From Amborella trichopoda (taxonomy: Eukaryota; Streptophyta; Magnoliopsida; Amborellales; Amborellaceae): a stretch of DNA of 64,000 bases. Shown here in pieces: positions 1-12,800 of the stretch (the first letter of the stretch is position 1; the number at the start of each line of letters is the position of its first letter). The notes below the pieces were generated by a model. The model did not search any database. It saw nothing but the letters and a program-made list of their open reading frames with translations, and was not told the origin of the DNA. The stretch lies in contig NW_006498527.1 in NCBI RefSeq assembly GCF_000471905.2, positions 1,184,737 through 1,248,736 on the forward strand. The letters are read 5' to 3'. Made by a program: the position numbers and the translations under genes.

Positions 1-1340
1 ATGAAGCCATAAATAATTTTTTAAATTATAACAAATTGTAACTAAAATTATAAAAGTTATTAGAGTTATTGTTTTATTTATGTATAAAATATTACATAAT
101 GATTATTAAAAAAATTAAATTTGTAATAAAATTTAAAGGAAAATAGTTGTAAATCTATTTTAAAAAAAACTGAAAGTTCAATGATACATGAATCTTAAAT
201 ACTAAGTATATTGTGTATAGTGAGCAACAATATGGAGAACAATCCTAATTATAAATGTGTAGACATACAAAAAAAAATATCAAAGTAATAAATCTAAAAG
301 TATAACTTAATGAAATGGACATGCATATAGATTTGTATTTGCTATTGTAAGGTAACTTACTCTCAATTTCTTATTTACATGATTGCCTATTTCCATCCCA
401 TGTGCCATGCACGTATTCCGACTTGTAAATTTTGTATAGAGACTTTACAAGTTGTTTTAAACATCAATTAATTCGAATATTAAGTTTAGGGATTTTTCTG
501 CTTCTATTTTAGGTGGTAATAAATTTAAAAAAGACAGCGCTTTACGAGGGATTTTTTAAGGGGCAAGCTTTCAAAGCTTCCCCTACAACATAAAACTTAG
601 ATACTTCTCCTTATCTAACCGTCCATTTTGAATGGAGAGCTAAGATTGTCCCAATCGCAATATCACGTCTCTACACTGTTTTATTTTAAAAAATTTTCTA
701 TAAACTATTTTGACACCAAATTTTGTACGTCCAATCCTCTATTAAACTTACACTAGCAGAAATAAAAAATATATATATTCAATAAAATAAATGACCAAAA
801 TACCCCTAAATGTTTAAAGGGTATTTTGGTCATTATATTTTATTGAAATTTTTTTTTTAATATTTTTTATAGGTGCGCCCCAATGAGAAGATGGTATGTA
901 CTAAATTTCATATTCATACAATTTGTATAAAATAAACTAAAAATAAAATACTTTGAGACGTCGGATCTAAGATCAAAAAGCGAGTGACTCTCTTGATCAA
1001 AATTGGACATTTGGATGGTAGAAGAAGCATGGATCTTCTATGCTATATGGGAAGTATAAAAACCTTTCCCAATTTTTTATCACTCAACATTTCTTAAAGT
1101 ACAAAAGGAAATTTCGTGCTTATAAAACATTGGAATGATAAATAATTATATATAAAAAATAGTTCATCATAAAATATAAAGTTTAGGGTATTGGAATGTG
1201 GTGAGAGAGATAAGGATGAGGGTGATATATGAAGAAGTCGAAGCTTGGGAATCTCTATATATATATACTAGTAATATGTATGTATGTTACACATGATATT
1301 TAATATTAATCCTATTTATCATTGGAAAATATTTTCAATA
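1..1340. other. AT-rich intergenic DNA with one MITE core
   Basis: No coding exon was recognised. The stretch is strongly AT-rich. Around 781-842 there is a near-perfect inverted repeat (AAAATACCCCT facing AGGGTATTTT, with ATGACC/GGTCAT outside). It matches the centre of several MITEs elsewhere in this window, so 540-900 is probably part of an old MITE whose ends I could not define. Confidence 0.5.
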
Positions 1341-1348
1341 AAACATTT

Positions 1349-1733
1349 AGGGAAGAGTTTATTTAGAGCCAAGGCTCTAAACAATCAAATTTGAACGTAC
1401 CTAAAAAAATTTAACTAGAAGAGGTTGTTTTGATGCTCAAATATCTTCAAATTGATCATTTCGACATCAAGATGCATGGATATGAGAAAAAATAGATTTC
1501 AAGTTTTGGAAAGAGTATATTTTGTAACGCATTTTTTTTATCGTTAATTTTCAAGATTTTCATATATCTATCGATCTACACTATTTTTTAAGATTTAAAT
1601 TTTAAAAATAAATATTAAAATATATTTTATGGCTATCACAAATTTTCAGTATTGAAACCACATTTCTCGACACTATTTGACGGTAGGCTCTAATTTGATT
1701 GTTTAAAGCCTAGGCTCTATCCAAACCGCACAC
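1349..1733. mobile_element. hAT-like MITE, family A, with 8-bp target duplication
   Basis: This is a 385-bp non-coding element with imperfect terminal inverted repeats built on AGAGCC..GGCTCTAAACAATCAAATT. It is flanked by the direct repeat AAACATTT at 1341-1348 and 1734-1741. An 8-bp duplication is typical of hAT transposons. Related copies lie at about 43264-43653 and 47389-47688. No transposase is present, so it is non-autonomous. Confidence 0.75.
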
Positions 1734-1741
1734 AAACATTT

Positions 1742-2157
1742 GTAGAGTTAATATTATCTATTTTTTTCCCTTTCATGTAGCAAGGTTTTGCGTTTTATTT
1801 TTTTAATTTTTTCAATTACTTTTGGGAACAAAATTTATTTAAAATTATACAAATTCAAACAAAAAATAAATTATTTTTACCAATATCTAATTTTTATAAT
1901 TATTATAGAAATATATGTGTATAGTTTAGGCTGAAGAATTATAAAAGTAATATTCTAATAATAATAAATGATTCTCACATAAATTTAATTTATTTTACAA
2001 TAATTACATTATTTTACAATTTTTATTACAAAATATTGAATGTAAATATCATATATATCATATTCATTACCTAACCCTGAAGATAAAGAGGATAGAGAGT
2101 ACGTATGGAAAACTAATAAATTTTTAAATAAATTTTTTTTTAAAGTTATATATATAT
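1742..2157. other. AT-rich spacer
   Basis: This is very AT-rich sequence between two MITEs. I see no exon, RNA gene or clear repeat in it. Confidence 0.5.
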
Positions 2158-2746
2158 AGGAAAACACTACGCAACGTCTATAGGCGAAAATGAATAGTTA
2201 TTTCGCCTATTTAGGAAAACACTACGCAACGTCTATAGGATAAAATGAATAGTGATTTCGCCTATGCTCATCACTGTCCAAAGTTCATTGTACGGTCACA
2301 ACTGTCGGGTAGTGTTTCAATTTTCATTTTTTTTATACAAATCGAAATGATTTGAAATTTGGAGCGTGTATTCCTAAAAAATAGAAGAATCTAGTAAAAG
2401 ATAAAAAAATAATTCAAAAAATATAAATTAACCAAAATACCCCTGAAAAATTATGGGGGTATTTTAGTCAATTTATATTTTACGAAATATTCTTTTTCAT
2501 ATTTTTATTAGGTGCATCTCATTAATATGTATACATGCTCCAAATTTCAGACCATTCTGTTATTAGAAAAAAACGTACTAATATGGACACATGCTCCAAA
2601 TTTCATATCATTTTGTTTTATCGAAAAAAAAAATGAAAATTGAAATACTACTCGACAATCGTGACTGTACAATGAACTTTGGATAGTGATGAGCATAGGC
2701 GAAATCACTTTTCATTTTCACCTATAGGTGTTGCGAAGACTTTTCC
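2158..2746. mobile_element. MITE with long terminal inverted repeats in (TA)n
   Basis: The two ends are inverted copies over more than 100 bp: about 2214-2330 matches the reverse complement of about 2630-2746, starting GGAAAA and passing through TTTCGCCTATGCTCATCAC. The first about 55 bp of the left end are duplicated in tandem (2160-2214). The centre, about 2411-2485, is the AAAATACCCC/GGGGTATTTT palindrome seen in other MITEs here. Both flanks are TA repeats, so a TA target duplication is likely but cannot be counted. Confidence 0.75.
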
Positions 2747-2771
2747 TATATATATATATATATATATATAT
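2747..2771. repeat. (TA)n microsatellite between two MITEs
   Basis: About 12 TA units separate the MITE ending at 2746 from the one starting near 2773. Confidence 0.9.
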
Positions 2772-2772
2772 C

Positions 2773-3229
2773 GGAAAAGTTGGGATTAGCCCACTAGCTT
2801 ATATGAACATATGAACCCAACGATCCAGATTGAATCTGAGCCGATCTGATGATCAAGGATGTTTGGTAGTGTTTGAATTTTATTTATTTTTCTACAAATT
2901 CAAATCACTTGAAATTTTAGGTGTGTGTTATTCTCATCAAGACGCACCTAATAAAAATATAAAAAAAATTATTCAAAAAAAATAAAATAACCAAAATACC
3001 TCCCGAATATTATCGGGGGAATTTTGATCATTTTATTTCATGTAAAATATTTTTTTGATATTTTTCGAAGATTCAACTATTTTTTATAAACACACGCCTA
3101 AAATTTCAAGTGATTTGGATTTGTAGAAAATAAAATAAAATTCAAACACTACCAGACATCTTTGATCGTCAGATCGGCAACGTTGAGCTCATATGTTCAT
3201 ATGAATTAGTAGGCTAACCCCATCTTTTC

Positions 3230-3230
<1 letters not shown>
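2773..3230. mobile_element. MITE, family D, inserted in (TA)n
   Basis: The terminal inverted repeats begin GGAAAAG, followed by GGTTAGCCCACTAGCT-like sequence; the left end is at 2773-2860 and its reverse complement at about 3140-3230. The centre at about 2981-3040 carries the CAAAATACC/GGAATTTTGATC palindrome. A second copy, with the same ends, lies at 53533-54001 in intron 5 of the methionyl-tRNA synthetase gene. Both copies are flanked on both sides by TA repeats. Confidence 0.8.

Positions 3231-3257
<27 letters not shown>
3231..3257. repeat. (AT)n microsatellite
   Basis: This is a run of about 13 AT units directly abutting the MITE end at 3230. Confidence 0.9.
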
Positions 3258-3260
<3 letters not shown>

Positions 3261-4140
3261 AAGCCTCACCATATAACTCATCAAAAATGCAATTCAAGTG
3301 TTGAAAAATCTTTAAATCAATCATCCCAACTTTAACATTATGGTTGTGCAAAAAAAAAGAGGATAAACTCTGAAAATAGTGTATATTGCAACAAATCATT
3401 TAGACCATCAATTTTGCCCTAAAAATAAGTGTTAAAAGATTCGCAAGATTAGTACCATTTTTTTAGTTTCAAATTTTATTGTCGGTGTTGGAAATTAATT
3501 TTAGAGCCATCTCCAATAGCGAAAGTGCTTCCAAATAAGGATTTGAAGTGGAGATTTATTTTGTTTTCATACCATATACATTTTTCCTATGTTTGCGTTT
3601 CTTTTTAGCTCTTGTAATGACTATTTTTTAATGATATCCCATGTTGATATTGTTGTTTTTTTTAGAAATATTGGATCCTTGATGTTCAATGATTGTATGG
3701 TTTTTCGTTGAAAAATTTGGATTTTTTGGTGATTGTGTTTGTCTCTATGTCGATCAATGATTGTATAGGTCGATAATATATTTACCTCAAAATGTAATTT
3801 ATAAATATAATTATAACAATATTGTGAAGTTTATGTTTTTTTTTATACTTTTATTTTTTAAATTTTTAAACTAATATTTATTTATAAGCCAATAACATAT
3901 TTATAATATAATTAAAAAATATAGTAAATCCCTAGTTTCCAAAAAAGCAAAAAAGTCCATATTTATCTGCTTTATCTTTCCCAAACGTGAAGTTCGATTT
4001 ACTAATTTCGAATTGGTATAGAAATTGGGATGATCCTCGCATTACAGCCGTTGAATGGCCATCCCATCGAACGGTCCAGATTCTTCCGGACGCGAACCGC
4101 AATTAGGGCGAGTTCATAAACAAAAACCCACACCTACAAA
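3258..4140. other. Upstream region of eIF5A
   Basis: The AT-rich DNA becomes GC-richer from about 4020, consistent with a promoter-proximal segment. No exon was recognised. I cannot place a TATA box with confidence. Confidence 0.45.
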
Positions 4141-4258
4141 TTCTCGTCTCTCCAGCTCTCTCCTCTCTCCCTCTCTCTTCCCTTCAATCCCCTCTCTGCA
4201 ACTTGTTCCTCTGTCTTACTCTCTCTTTTGATTCTTCTTCCTTCCTCTGTCCTCAACC
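4141..4258 (+). promoter_or_regulatory. CT-rich 5' leader of eIF5A
   Basis: About 115 bases of pyrimidine-rich sequence (CTCTCTCC-type runs) lead directly into the start codon at 4259. No ATG lies between 4141 and the start. Such pyrimidine leaders are common in plant translation-machinery genes. The transcription start itself cannot be read from sequence. Confidence 0.55.
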
Positions 4259-5465
4259 ATGTCTGATGAGGAGCACCACTTCGAATCGAAGGCTGATTCC
4301 GGAGCTTCGAAGACCTATCCTCAGCAGGCCGGAACCATTCGTAAGAATGGATACATAGTCATCAAGGGCAGGGCTTGCAAGGTGAACATGTTTTTCTTCT
4401 ATTCAAACTTTGAATTGAATTTCTTATCTTCTTTTTGTTTGAATTGTTCCCCGAGATAATTAGATCTGGAAGCTGTAGGCTTCTTTCCTTCCTCTATGAG
4501 TTACCGTGGTTGGTTTTTTGTATCGAGTGATGCATGGTGTAAAGGGATTGGATGTGTGATTGAGAATTCCCTGGAACGTTTGATTTGTTAGTTTTGATCG
4601 AGTGATTTATGATGCATGCCTCTCTGATTTAGGGTTTTGTGTGATTAATTACTTCTTAATTATATTGGGTTGAGCTATTTTATTATGTTTGATTGAATCT
4701 TGCCGTATGCTTTTTTTTTTTCTGAATATCAAGGTTTCTTGCATCAGCTATAGTTAAAGATTTGTTGTTTGAGTTTTGTAATAATTTATGAAAAACAATT
4801 AAGTTTGAGTGAAAATTTTCAGTTTAGATATTAAAGATTTGTTGTTTGATTTTTGTAACAATTTTTGGTTTAGATATTAGTGGAGAATTATAAATGGTTG
4901 GTGAAAATTTGAGCAAAAGAATATTTATGAAAAGTTTGAGTGAAAATTTTGGCATGTTTTCGTAGGTTTTTATGAACTCCCCTTAGATGAAATTGAAAAC
5001 CTATACACTGAAAAAAGTTCTAATTTTTGTCAGCCTGAATTGGAAAGTTTTATCCTTTTATTTTATTTTTCTGATAGATTGTTTGGATGGCTGTGAAAGG
5101 ATTAGAAGTTTATTCACTAGATGTGTTTAATTGGCTGCTTTACAATAAATATTGACTTTACAGATTATATATGTGTGTGTGTATATATCATTATCATCAT
5201 CATTGTCAAAGCTTTTCCCAACTATGTAGGGTTGGCTACGTAAATCCTGATTTGCCATTCTGCTCTCTTAAGGGCCATACCCCCAGTGAGGCCATAAGTC
5301 CCAATATATTTTCTCACTACTTCCAACCATGTCCATTTGGCTCTACCCCTTGCCCTTTTTGAGCCTTCCACTCGAACTAACTTGTACCTCTTAACAGGTG
5401 TTGTATTGGGTATGCGCTACACAGAGCCACAACCCACTTAAGTCTACTCTCTCTTCTCCTAAGCC

Positions 5466-5529
<64 letters not shown>

Positions 5530-6787
5530 ACTATTTGATTGTGAATTTGAAATATTAACCCCATGGTCCCTGATGCAAACAAATGCCCAAGAGTCAAAAA
5601 CTCGAACCATTGCTGGAGAGTTAGAACCAGAACTGAGAATTTCTCTCTATCGACTCAATTTTCTCTGGCAATTTCTCTCTATCGACTCAATTTTCTCTGG
5701 CCATTGATCTGATCGATACCAGGAAAATCGATAGGCCTAGCCTCATAAAGAAGAGCAGGGATTTCCTCCCTCGACACAACAAGATCAACTAGATGGCTTA
5801 AAGGACCATCGGGTACCAAAATGGCAAAGAGCTCACGGTCATAGCAATTACAAGACCCAATTGGTCTATTAACCAGTATGCCACAATGATCCCAATAAAA
5901 ACAAGAAGACTATGTGATAAAATTTGGGATCTTCTCCATAGAGAAACTAACAGTCCGTAATTGAGAAATTGAACCAGAGAACCCCAGATGTGATGCAATC
6001 TTTGGGATATGATAGGGATCAAATAGGAAACAACAAAATTCAACCATCCATGAAGAACAAAAGAATGAAAATCAGGAAAATCATGTAATATTTGAGAAAT
6101 TGGGTGCTCCTACAATGGAAAGTTGTAAGAGGAATGTAGTGATTGATGCAAATTCTTCAAAAACTAGAGATTTTAAATTTTTAAGAGCGTCAATGAGTTT
6201 GGTCCAATCTGAAATAGTGGTGTTTTTACCATTAAGAAAATGAAGTAATGATGCATACCAGTAGGACTAAAAGGAACGTGCATATATAAATATGGGTAGC
6301 AGGAGAGCGCATGGATATATAGGGTGAGAGTTTTTGTGAAAGGAGATAGTGAGTGGAAGAAACATGGGGCAGATTGAAACCTTCTTTGTATATCTAGGTT
6401 CAATTGTTTCCCTCATTCATGCTTATCCAAAACACGTCCAAATCATTGCACTCTTCTCCCAATAGATCTGTGGTCCCCCCATTTTGATTTTCGTCAGCCC
6501 AATATCGCTTCCAAAGATAATGCACATATCTCTTCCTGGCCTTTCTAAAATGGATGGATTGAGCCACCTCTTAATCTCTTTTACATGATAAAATGCAACT
6601 ACAAAAAAGCCTTTCTTCTCTATTTAAAAACAGAGCAGGCTCTACTCTACCTTCTTCTCTCTAAATAGGCTAGTGTGCCCTAAAGAAAACCCTCCTATCT
6701 CAAAGAACAATCAAACCTTTCCTTCCCCTCTCCAAAATGATAAAGTGGTTGGTCTCTCTCTCTCCCTCCCCCTCTGCCCTCCCCCCA

Positions 6788-6838
<51 letters not shown>

Positions 6839-9800
6839 GACCAGGAAGAAGAATGAATCCAAGGATGGATGGACAAGGTGGCTGAAAATAGGAGCAGCAG
6901 TTGACCTTTGGAGCCTGTTTTTGAGCATGGGCGAGGCTTGGTTATAGCAGGTTGACAAACCCTAAGGGAGGGAGGGGGAGGAGACAATGTTCTTATGGGG
7001 TGGAGGAAGGTGCTTGAGAGATGGGGCCTAATGAAACAAGCCAAATATCTATTGATAAAATAATTTTTCGTCTTCCATCCAATTTCGATTTTTTAGATGG
7101 AACGTTTTGGGATAGACGTAAAATTTTCTAGATGGATGAAGACACCCCTCGAAATTCTGGCTAAGGGAATTCCTAAGAGCTTTGATTCTGAATCCAAAGG
7201 ACCACACAAACTCTAGTAGACCATAGGTGACCTAAACCCAGTAGAATTATCCCAAAGCTTATCCCAATACCCTCACATAGTGACCGTAGACACCCATGGG
7301 CCTTATGAACCCAGAAAACTGACCCAAACATCGTTCAGATACCCAAAAACCTGAAATCGAGACCCTAAAGTCAGCCTTGTAGATCCCCCCAAAATATTTC
7401 AAATTTAACCAAATTTGATTTCACATTGTAGAGGAGATCACAAGCTTTCCAACGGTCCAAGAATCGCATGAATTGGACCTAAGAATGACAATTTGGTCCT
7501 TGTGTGACCCTACAAGTGTCGGGATGCAGGGCAGGCTGTCGCGCGCCCGATGATTAGAAAACACGTTTTAATTAAGATAAATCTAAAACAAAATCCAAAA
7601 AAATGTGGAAAATTTTGAAAAAGTTAAAGAAAAAAGTACCTAAACCTAATCGTAATCCTAATTGAACTAGGAGATTCCCTACCTCAAACCTGTAAATATC
7701 CCTTCCAAAACCCAAAAAATACATCAGAAAAATATCCAAAAATCCCTAGAAATTCCTTAGAAATCTCGAATTAGGAAAAATAGCCCAAAAATACTCAAAA
7801 TTAGGAAAAAGCCCTAGAAAATTCCTCAAAAATTAGGAAATTTCCAAAAAATCCAAAAATTTGGATTTTACCTTTGACGTCCCAAAACCCTTAGAAATAT
7901 AAAGAAGACCTTCTCCAAGTCCTAGAAAAGTCTAGGTAGAATCCACCTAAATTTCCCGAGCTTTTTCCTTAGCCTTAGGAACGCTAGATTAAGATTTAGG
8001 TCAAAGAATCTTAGTTCTACCAATTCCAGCAAGCATAAGGCATCCAAAAAGGAGATAGTGGCATAAATCAGAAGAACGGCTTGATCCAAGCTCGAAACTC
8101 CAGGTTTCGGGTTTTTAGAGCTAAATATTTATTTATGTGCTTTATTTAATTTATTTTCTTCATTTAAATTATTTGTTTTATTTTATTTTTGAAAATTAAT
8201 TTATTATTATATTTAGTTAAATTTAGAAGCGTTTTTAAGTCAAAATACATATTTGGAGCTAGCGTTGTCTGTGGACTCAAAAAAGACAGAATATGTATAG
8301 ATCTACGATTTTTTTGAGCCCATAGTTCAAGCGACCCTAGTTTCTCTACCTTTTCCAAATTTAACTCAGTTTTGCAAAGATTTGAGTTGATCTCACTTAG
8401 AGATCGGCGTAGATTGGAGCGTAAACAGTTTGGCGCCCACTATGGGGCCCTTGTGCTTAAAGGCTTCTTATTTTTTCTCATATTTATTTTCCAGCAAAAA
8501 AAAAAAAAAAGAAAAAAGAAAACAAAAAAGTAAAGTTAGTAGTTTTAAAGTAAAGTTACTTACCTTACTTATTAGATTCTTATTCTTCTTCTTTTAGTTT
8601 TTTTATTTTTTTTTTTTTGTTTTTCTCGATAAACATTTTTTAGGATCTTTTTCTATCAATCTTTATCATCTTTTAGATATTTTAGATCATCGTTTGGATA
8701 TGTTAGATCATCTTTATCATCCTTGAGATCATTTATTTTTTATCATCTTAATCGTCTTTAAACATATGTTTCTTCTTTAGAAGCATCTTTCTCTTCTTTA
8801 GCAGCATCTTTTTTTTCCTTAGAACATTCTTTGTCATTTTTGAAAAGATTCTTTATATTCTTTTGAAGTATTTTGATATTTTGGGATTGTATACAATGAA
8901 ACCATTTACTTTTGATACAAGGAGGTCACAATTACTTACAACCATTTAATGTAAAATCTGATAGCTTAGGTGTGTCACAAAGTTCAAGAAAATTTGTTTT
9001 GAACTTTGAGCTTGGTCAATGAGATAAATTTAGCCACCAAATCTCACATCCAATAAATTGTGAACACCTTGTACCAAAGGTGAATGGTCTCATTGTATAC
9101 TTTTCCTTGTCTTTTTTAGAACATTTGTTATCTTCTTTAGAACATTCTTTATCTTCTTTAGAGCATCTTAATCTTATTTAGAAGTAACTTTTTATCTTAT
9201 TTAGATCTTCTTTGTCTTTTTTAGAGGCATATTTATCTTTTTTTAAGAGAGTATCATTTAAAAAGCATCTTTATCTCTTTGATAAAATAATAAATTAAAA
9301 AAAGGGGAAAAAAAGAGAGATAAATCTAGGTTTTCTCCTCAAATGCTTATAAAGAAGAAAAAGATGTTTCTAAAGGATGATCTAAGAGATCCAAAAGATG
9401 ATAAAAAGGATCCAAAAATATTTTTATGGAGAAAAACTGTTTACAACCCAAATTGGAGTAGATCTTCGACTGAAGATCCCTCAGATCTGAACACTGCAAA
9501 CTGATTTTAAAGAATAGATAGAGGGTGGGATCAATCGAATTCTTATCCAAGGGCAAATCTATCCAGTAACAAATAGATTTACTCTCGGATCAGTGGTTGA
9601 GGTATCATCAATCTTATGCACGAAATATTGAAATAAAAGTAATGCAATGGTTCTAAATCTAATAAAGTCAGTAAAACAACTGAGAATGGCAAAGAGAGGT
9701 TACCTGGCCGGGCCAGTTGGCCTAGAACACCCAAGGCTTCGAGGCCTTGCTCGTATTAGGATCGCATCTTGTTTTACACCATGAGTCATTTGTGTCTCTC

Positions 9801-12800
9801 TTTAAATTTGACCAAGCCTTGGCTTGGTTTAACTAGGTTTTCTAGATTTGATATGAGGGTGGAGGTTGAAGGTGGTTGATGGCTTAGGGTTTGTCTCTAG
9901 ATTTAGAGTTTTTCACTCATTTTTTTTGGCTAACATGCTTTAACCTTAAAAAGGCCGTCAAAATGTGTTTTTATAGACCCAAAAGCGGATGAAATGGATT
10001 ATTATTAAAAACCAATTGATCTGCCAGCTCGGAATCAATTTTTGTGGGTGAGAGAAGTGTCACCCAGATCAGACCAGGGCTTGTGTCGCCCTACTTAAAT
10101 AGTCAAAATCAATTTTTTTTTCAATTCCTAGCCTGACCTCGAACAGATTCAATGCTTCCAAGCCAAATTTGGGCCAGATCCAGTGCATCTGGGTTGGACG
10201 ACACACCTTATGTCGCTTAAGCTATGGTCTAGTCTGGGCGACGAAAGGTGTGTCGCCCAGCCCTTTAACCCCCAAAATCTGACTCTGGGCTGGCAGATCA
10301 GTTGGTTTTTAGTAATTATCCATTTCATGTGTTTTTGGGTTTATAAAAGTGCATTTTGACGATCTTTTCAGGGTTAAAGCATGTTAGCCAAGAAAAATCA
10401 ATAAAAAATTCTAAATTTAGAGTCAAACTCTAAGCTATCAACCACCTTCAACTTGCAACCTCATATCAGATCTAGAAAAACATAGTTCGACGAAGACAAG
10501 GCTTGGTCAAATTTAAAGAGAGACATGGAGGACTCACGATGTAAACATAGTCATGGTCTTAATACGGGCGAGGCCTCGAAGCTTCAGGGGGCCAATTGGC
10601 CTGGGCAAGTAACCTTTTTTTGCCATTTTCAATTGTTTTATTTTATTTTATTAGATTTAGAACCATTTCATAGCTTTTATTTCAGTATTTCGTGCATAGG
10701 ATCGATACTGGCTCGACCACTGATCTGAGAGCAAATCTATTCGTTACTTGATAGATTGGCCCTTGGATCGGAATTCGATTGATCTCACTCTCTATCTAGT
10801 CTTTAAAGTCAGTTTATAATGTTCAGTTTTGTGGGATCTTCAGTCGAAGATCTGCTCCGATTTGCGTAGTTAACAAAAAATCAAAAGAGAGGATAAAATC
10901 TAACAAGAGGTAATATTTTCAAATCTAACTTTTTATTTATTTATTTATATTTTGTTTGAAAATAAATATGAGAAAAAAGAAGCTTTTTAAGTGTAAAATA
11001 CAAATCTGAAGCTCCACCAAACTGTTTACCTTCCAATCGGTGCCGATCTCTGAGTGAGATCAACTCAAATCTTTGCAAAACTGAGTTAAATTTGAAAGGT
11101 AGAGAAACTGGGGTGTCGCTTGAATTATGGGCTCAGAAAAATCTCAAATCTCTATAGATTCGATCTTTTTCTAAATCCATTGTCAGCGTCAACTCCAAAT
11201 CTGTATTGCCTTAAATATGCTTCTAAATTTAACTAAATATAATAAATTAATTTTTCAAAATAAAATAAAAAAGATAATTTTAATGAAGAAAATAAATTAA
11301 ATTAAGAATTGAAATAAATACATAGTTCTAGAGATCCAAAACCCAGAGTTTAGGGTTTGGATTAGGCCACTCTTTTGATTTGCGCCACCATCTCGTTTTT
11401 GGATGCTTTATGCTTGCTGGTATTGGTATATCTATGGTTCTTTGACCTAGATCTAGGGTTCCTAAGGCTGAGGAAAAGCTTGGTAGGGTCTACCCAAGTT
11501 TTTCTAGGATTTGGAGAAGGTTTTCCTTAGGCTTCTTAAGATAAAACCTGAATTTTGGGATTTTCCTAATTTTTAAGGCTTTTTCCTAATTTTAAATATT
11601 TTTTTGGCTATTTTTCCTTATTTCTAGGGATTTTGGGATATTTTTCGGATGTATTTTTTGGGTTTTGGAAGGGGATATTTATAAGTTTGAGATCAGGAAT
11701 TTCCTAGTTCAATTATGTTTTTTTTTTGGATTTATCCTTATCATTTTGGATTTATCTGAATTAAAATGTGTTTTCTGCATCACTGGACTGCACTTGGGCC
11801 ACACAACACAGCCCTCCGTGGCCCAACACTTGTAGGGGTGTGCAGGGACCAAATTGTCATTTTTTGAAACAATTTTTCTTGGGCTTTAACTTTTTAATTG
11901 TAAGTCCGATTCAGGCGGTTGTTGGACCATTGAAAAATTTATCTCCTCTACAATTTGAAATCAAATTTAGTTAAATTTGAGATATTTTTGAGGGGTCTAC
12001 AAGGCTATGACTTTAGGATCTCGGTTTAAGGTTTTTGGGTATCCGATCGATGTTCGGGTCAGTTTTTTGGGTTCAGGGTTCATAAGGCTTGTGGGTGTCT
12101 AAGGTCTCACTATGTGAGGGTAATCGGATAAGTTTTGGGATAATTCTCCTGGGGTTAGGTCAACTATGGTCTACTAGGGTTTGTGTGGTCCTTTGGATTC
12201 AGAATCAAAGGTCTTAGCAATTCCCTAATCAAGAATTCATGATCCCATCATTTCTTCTAAATTAGACTCCCATTCGATTGGAGAACCAGACCTCAAGAAA
12301 AAGTCTATAGTCGATGATGACTACACTCGCAGCATCCTAGGTAGCATTGGAGTGACTATAACACTGGCGGCATCCCAAGTAGCACGATTCCTTTTGTTTG
12401 TCACTTCGGATCCTGATCGTTGGAGGCCTCTCAACCCCAACTGACTCAAGGATAGTAGTGTCATTTCAATGTCTTACGGATCAAAAGCATATATCGGCAT
12501 ATCGCCTACCCAAAAGGGTGTTTTGGTCATTCAAAAGAATGATCCCTCAGAAAAAAGTTTCCTTCCGTCGTGTCACCGTTGTCTACTTCTTTGCCACTCA
12601 CTTGTTGCCCCAGGTGAATGCCAAAGAGGGGTAACAACTGTATACACCCCTCAAAATTCTTGCTAAGGGAATCCCTATTACCTTTGATTTTGAATCCAAA
12701 AGACCACACAAATCCTAGTAGACTTTCGGTGACCTAAACCCAGTAGAATTATCCGAAAACGTATCGCAATACCTTCATATAGTGACCTTAGATACCCATG

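Noticed and set aside
5486..5707. Plus-strand frame starting with repeated Cys-Val
   Set aside because: It is a translation of the (TG)n microsatellite and adjoining RTE tail.
6695..7044. Two overlapping minus-strand frames with long RERERE runs
   Set aside because: They are produced by translating the (CT)n microsatellite at 6791-6835. They are not genes.
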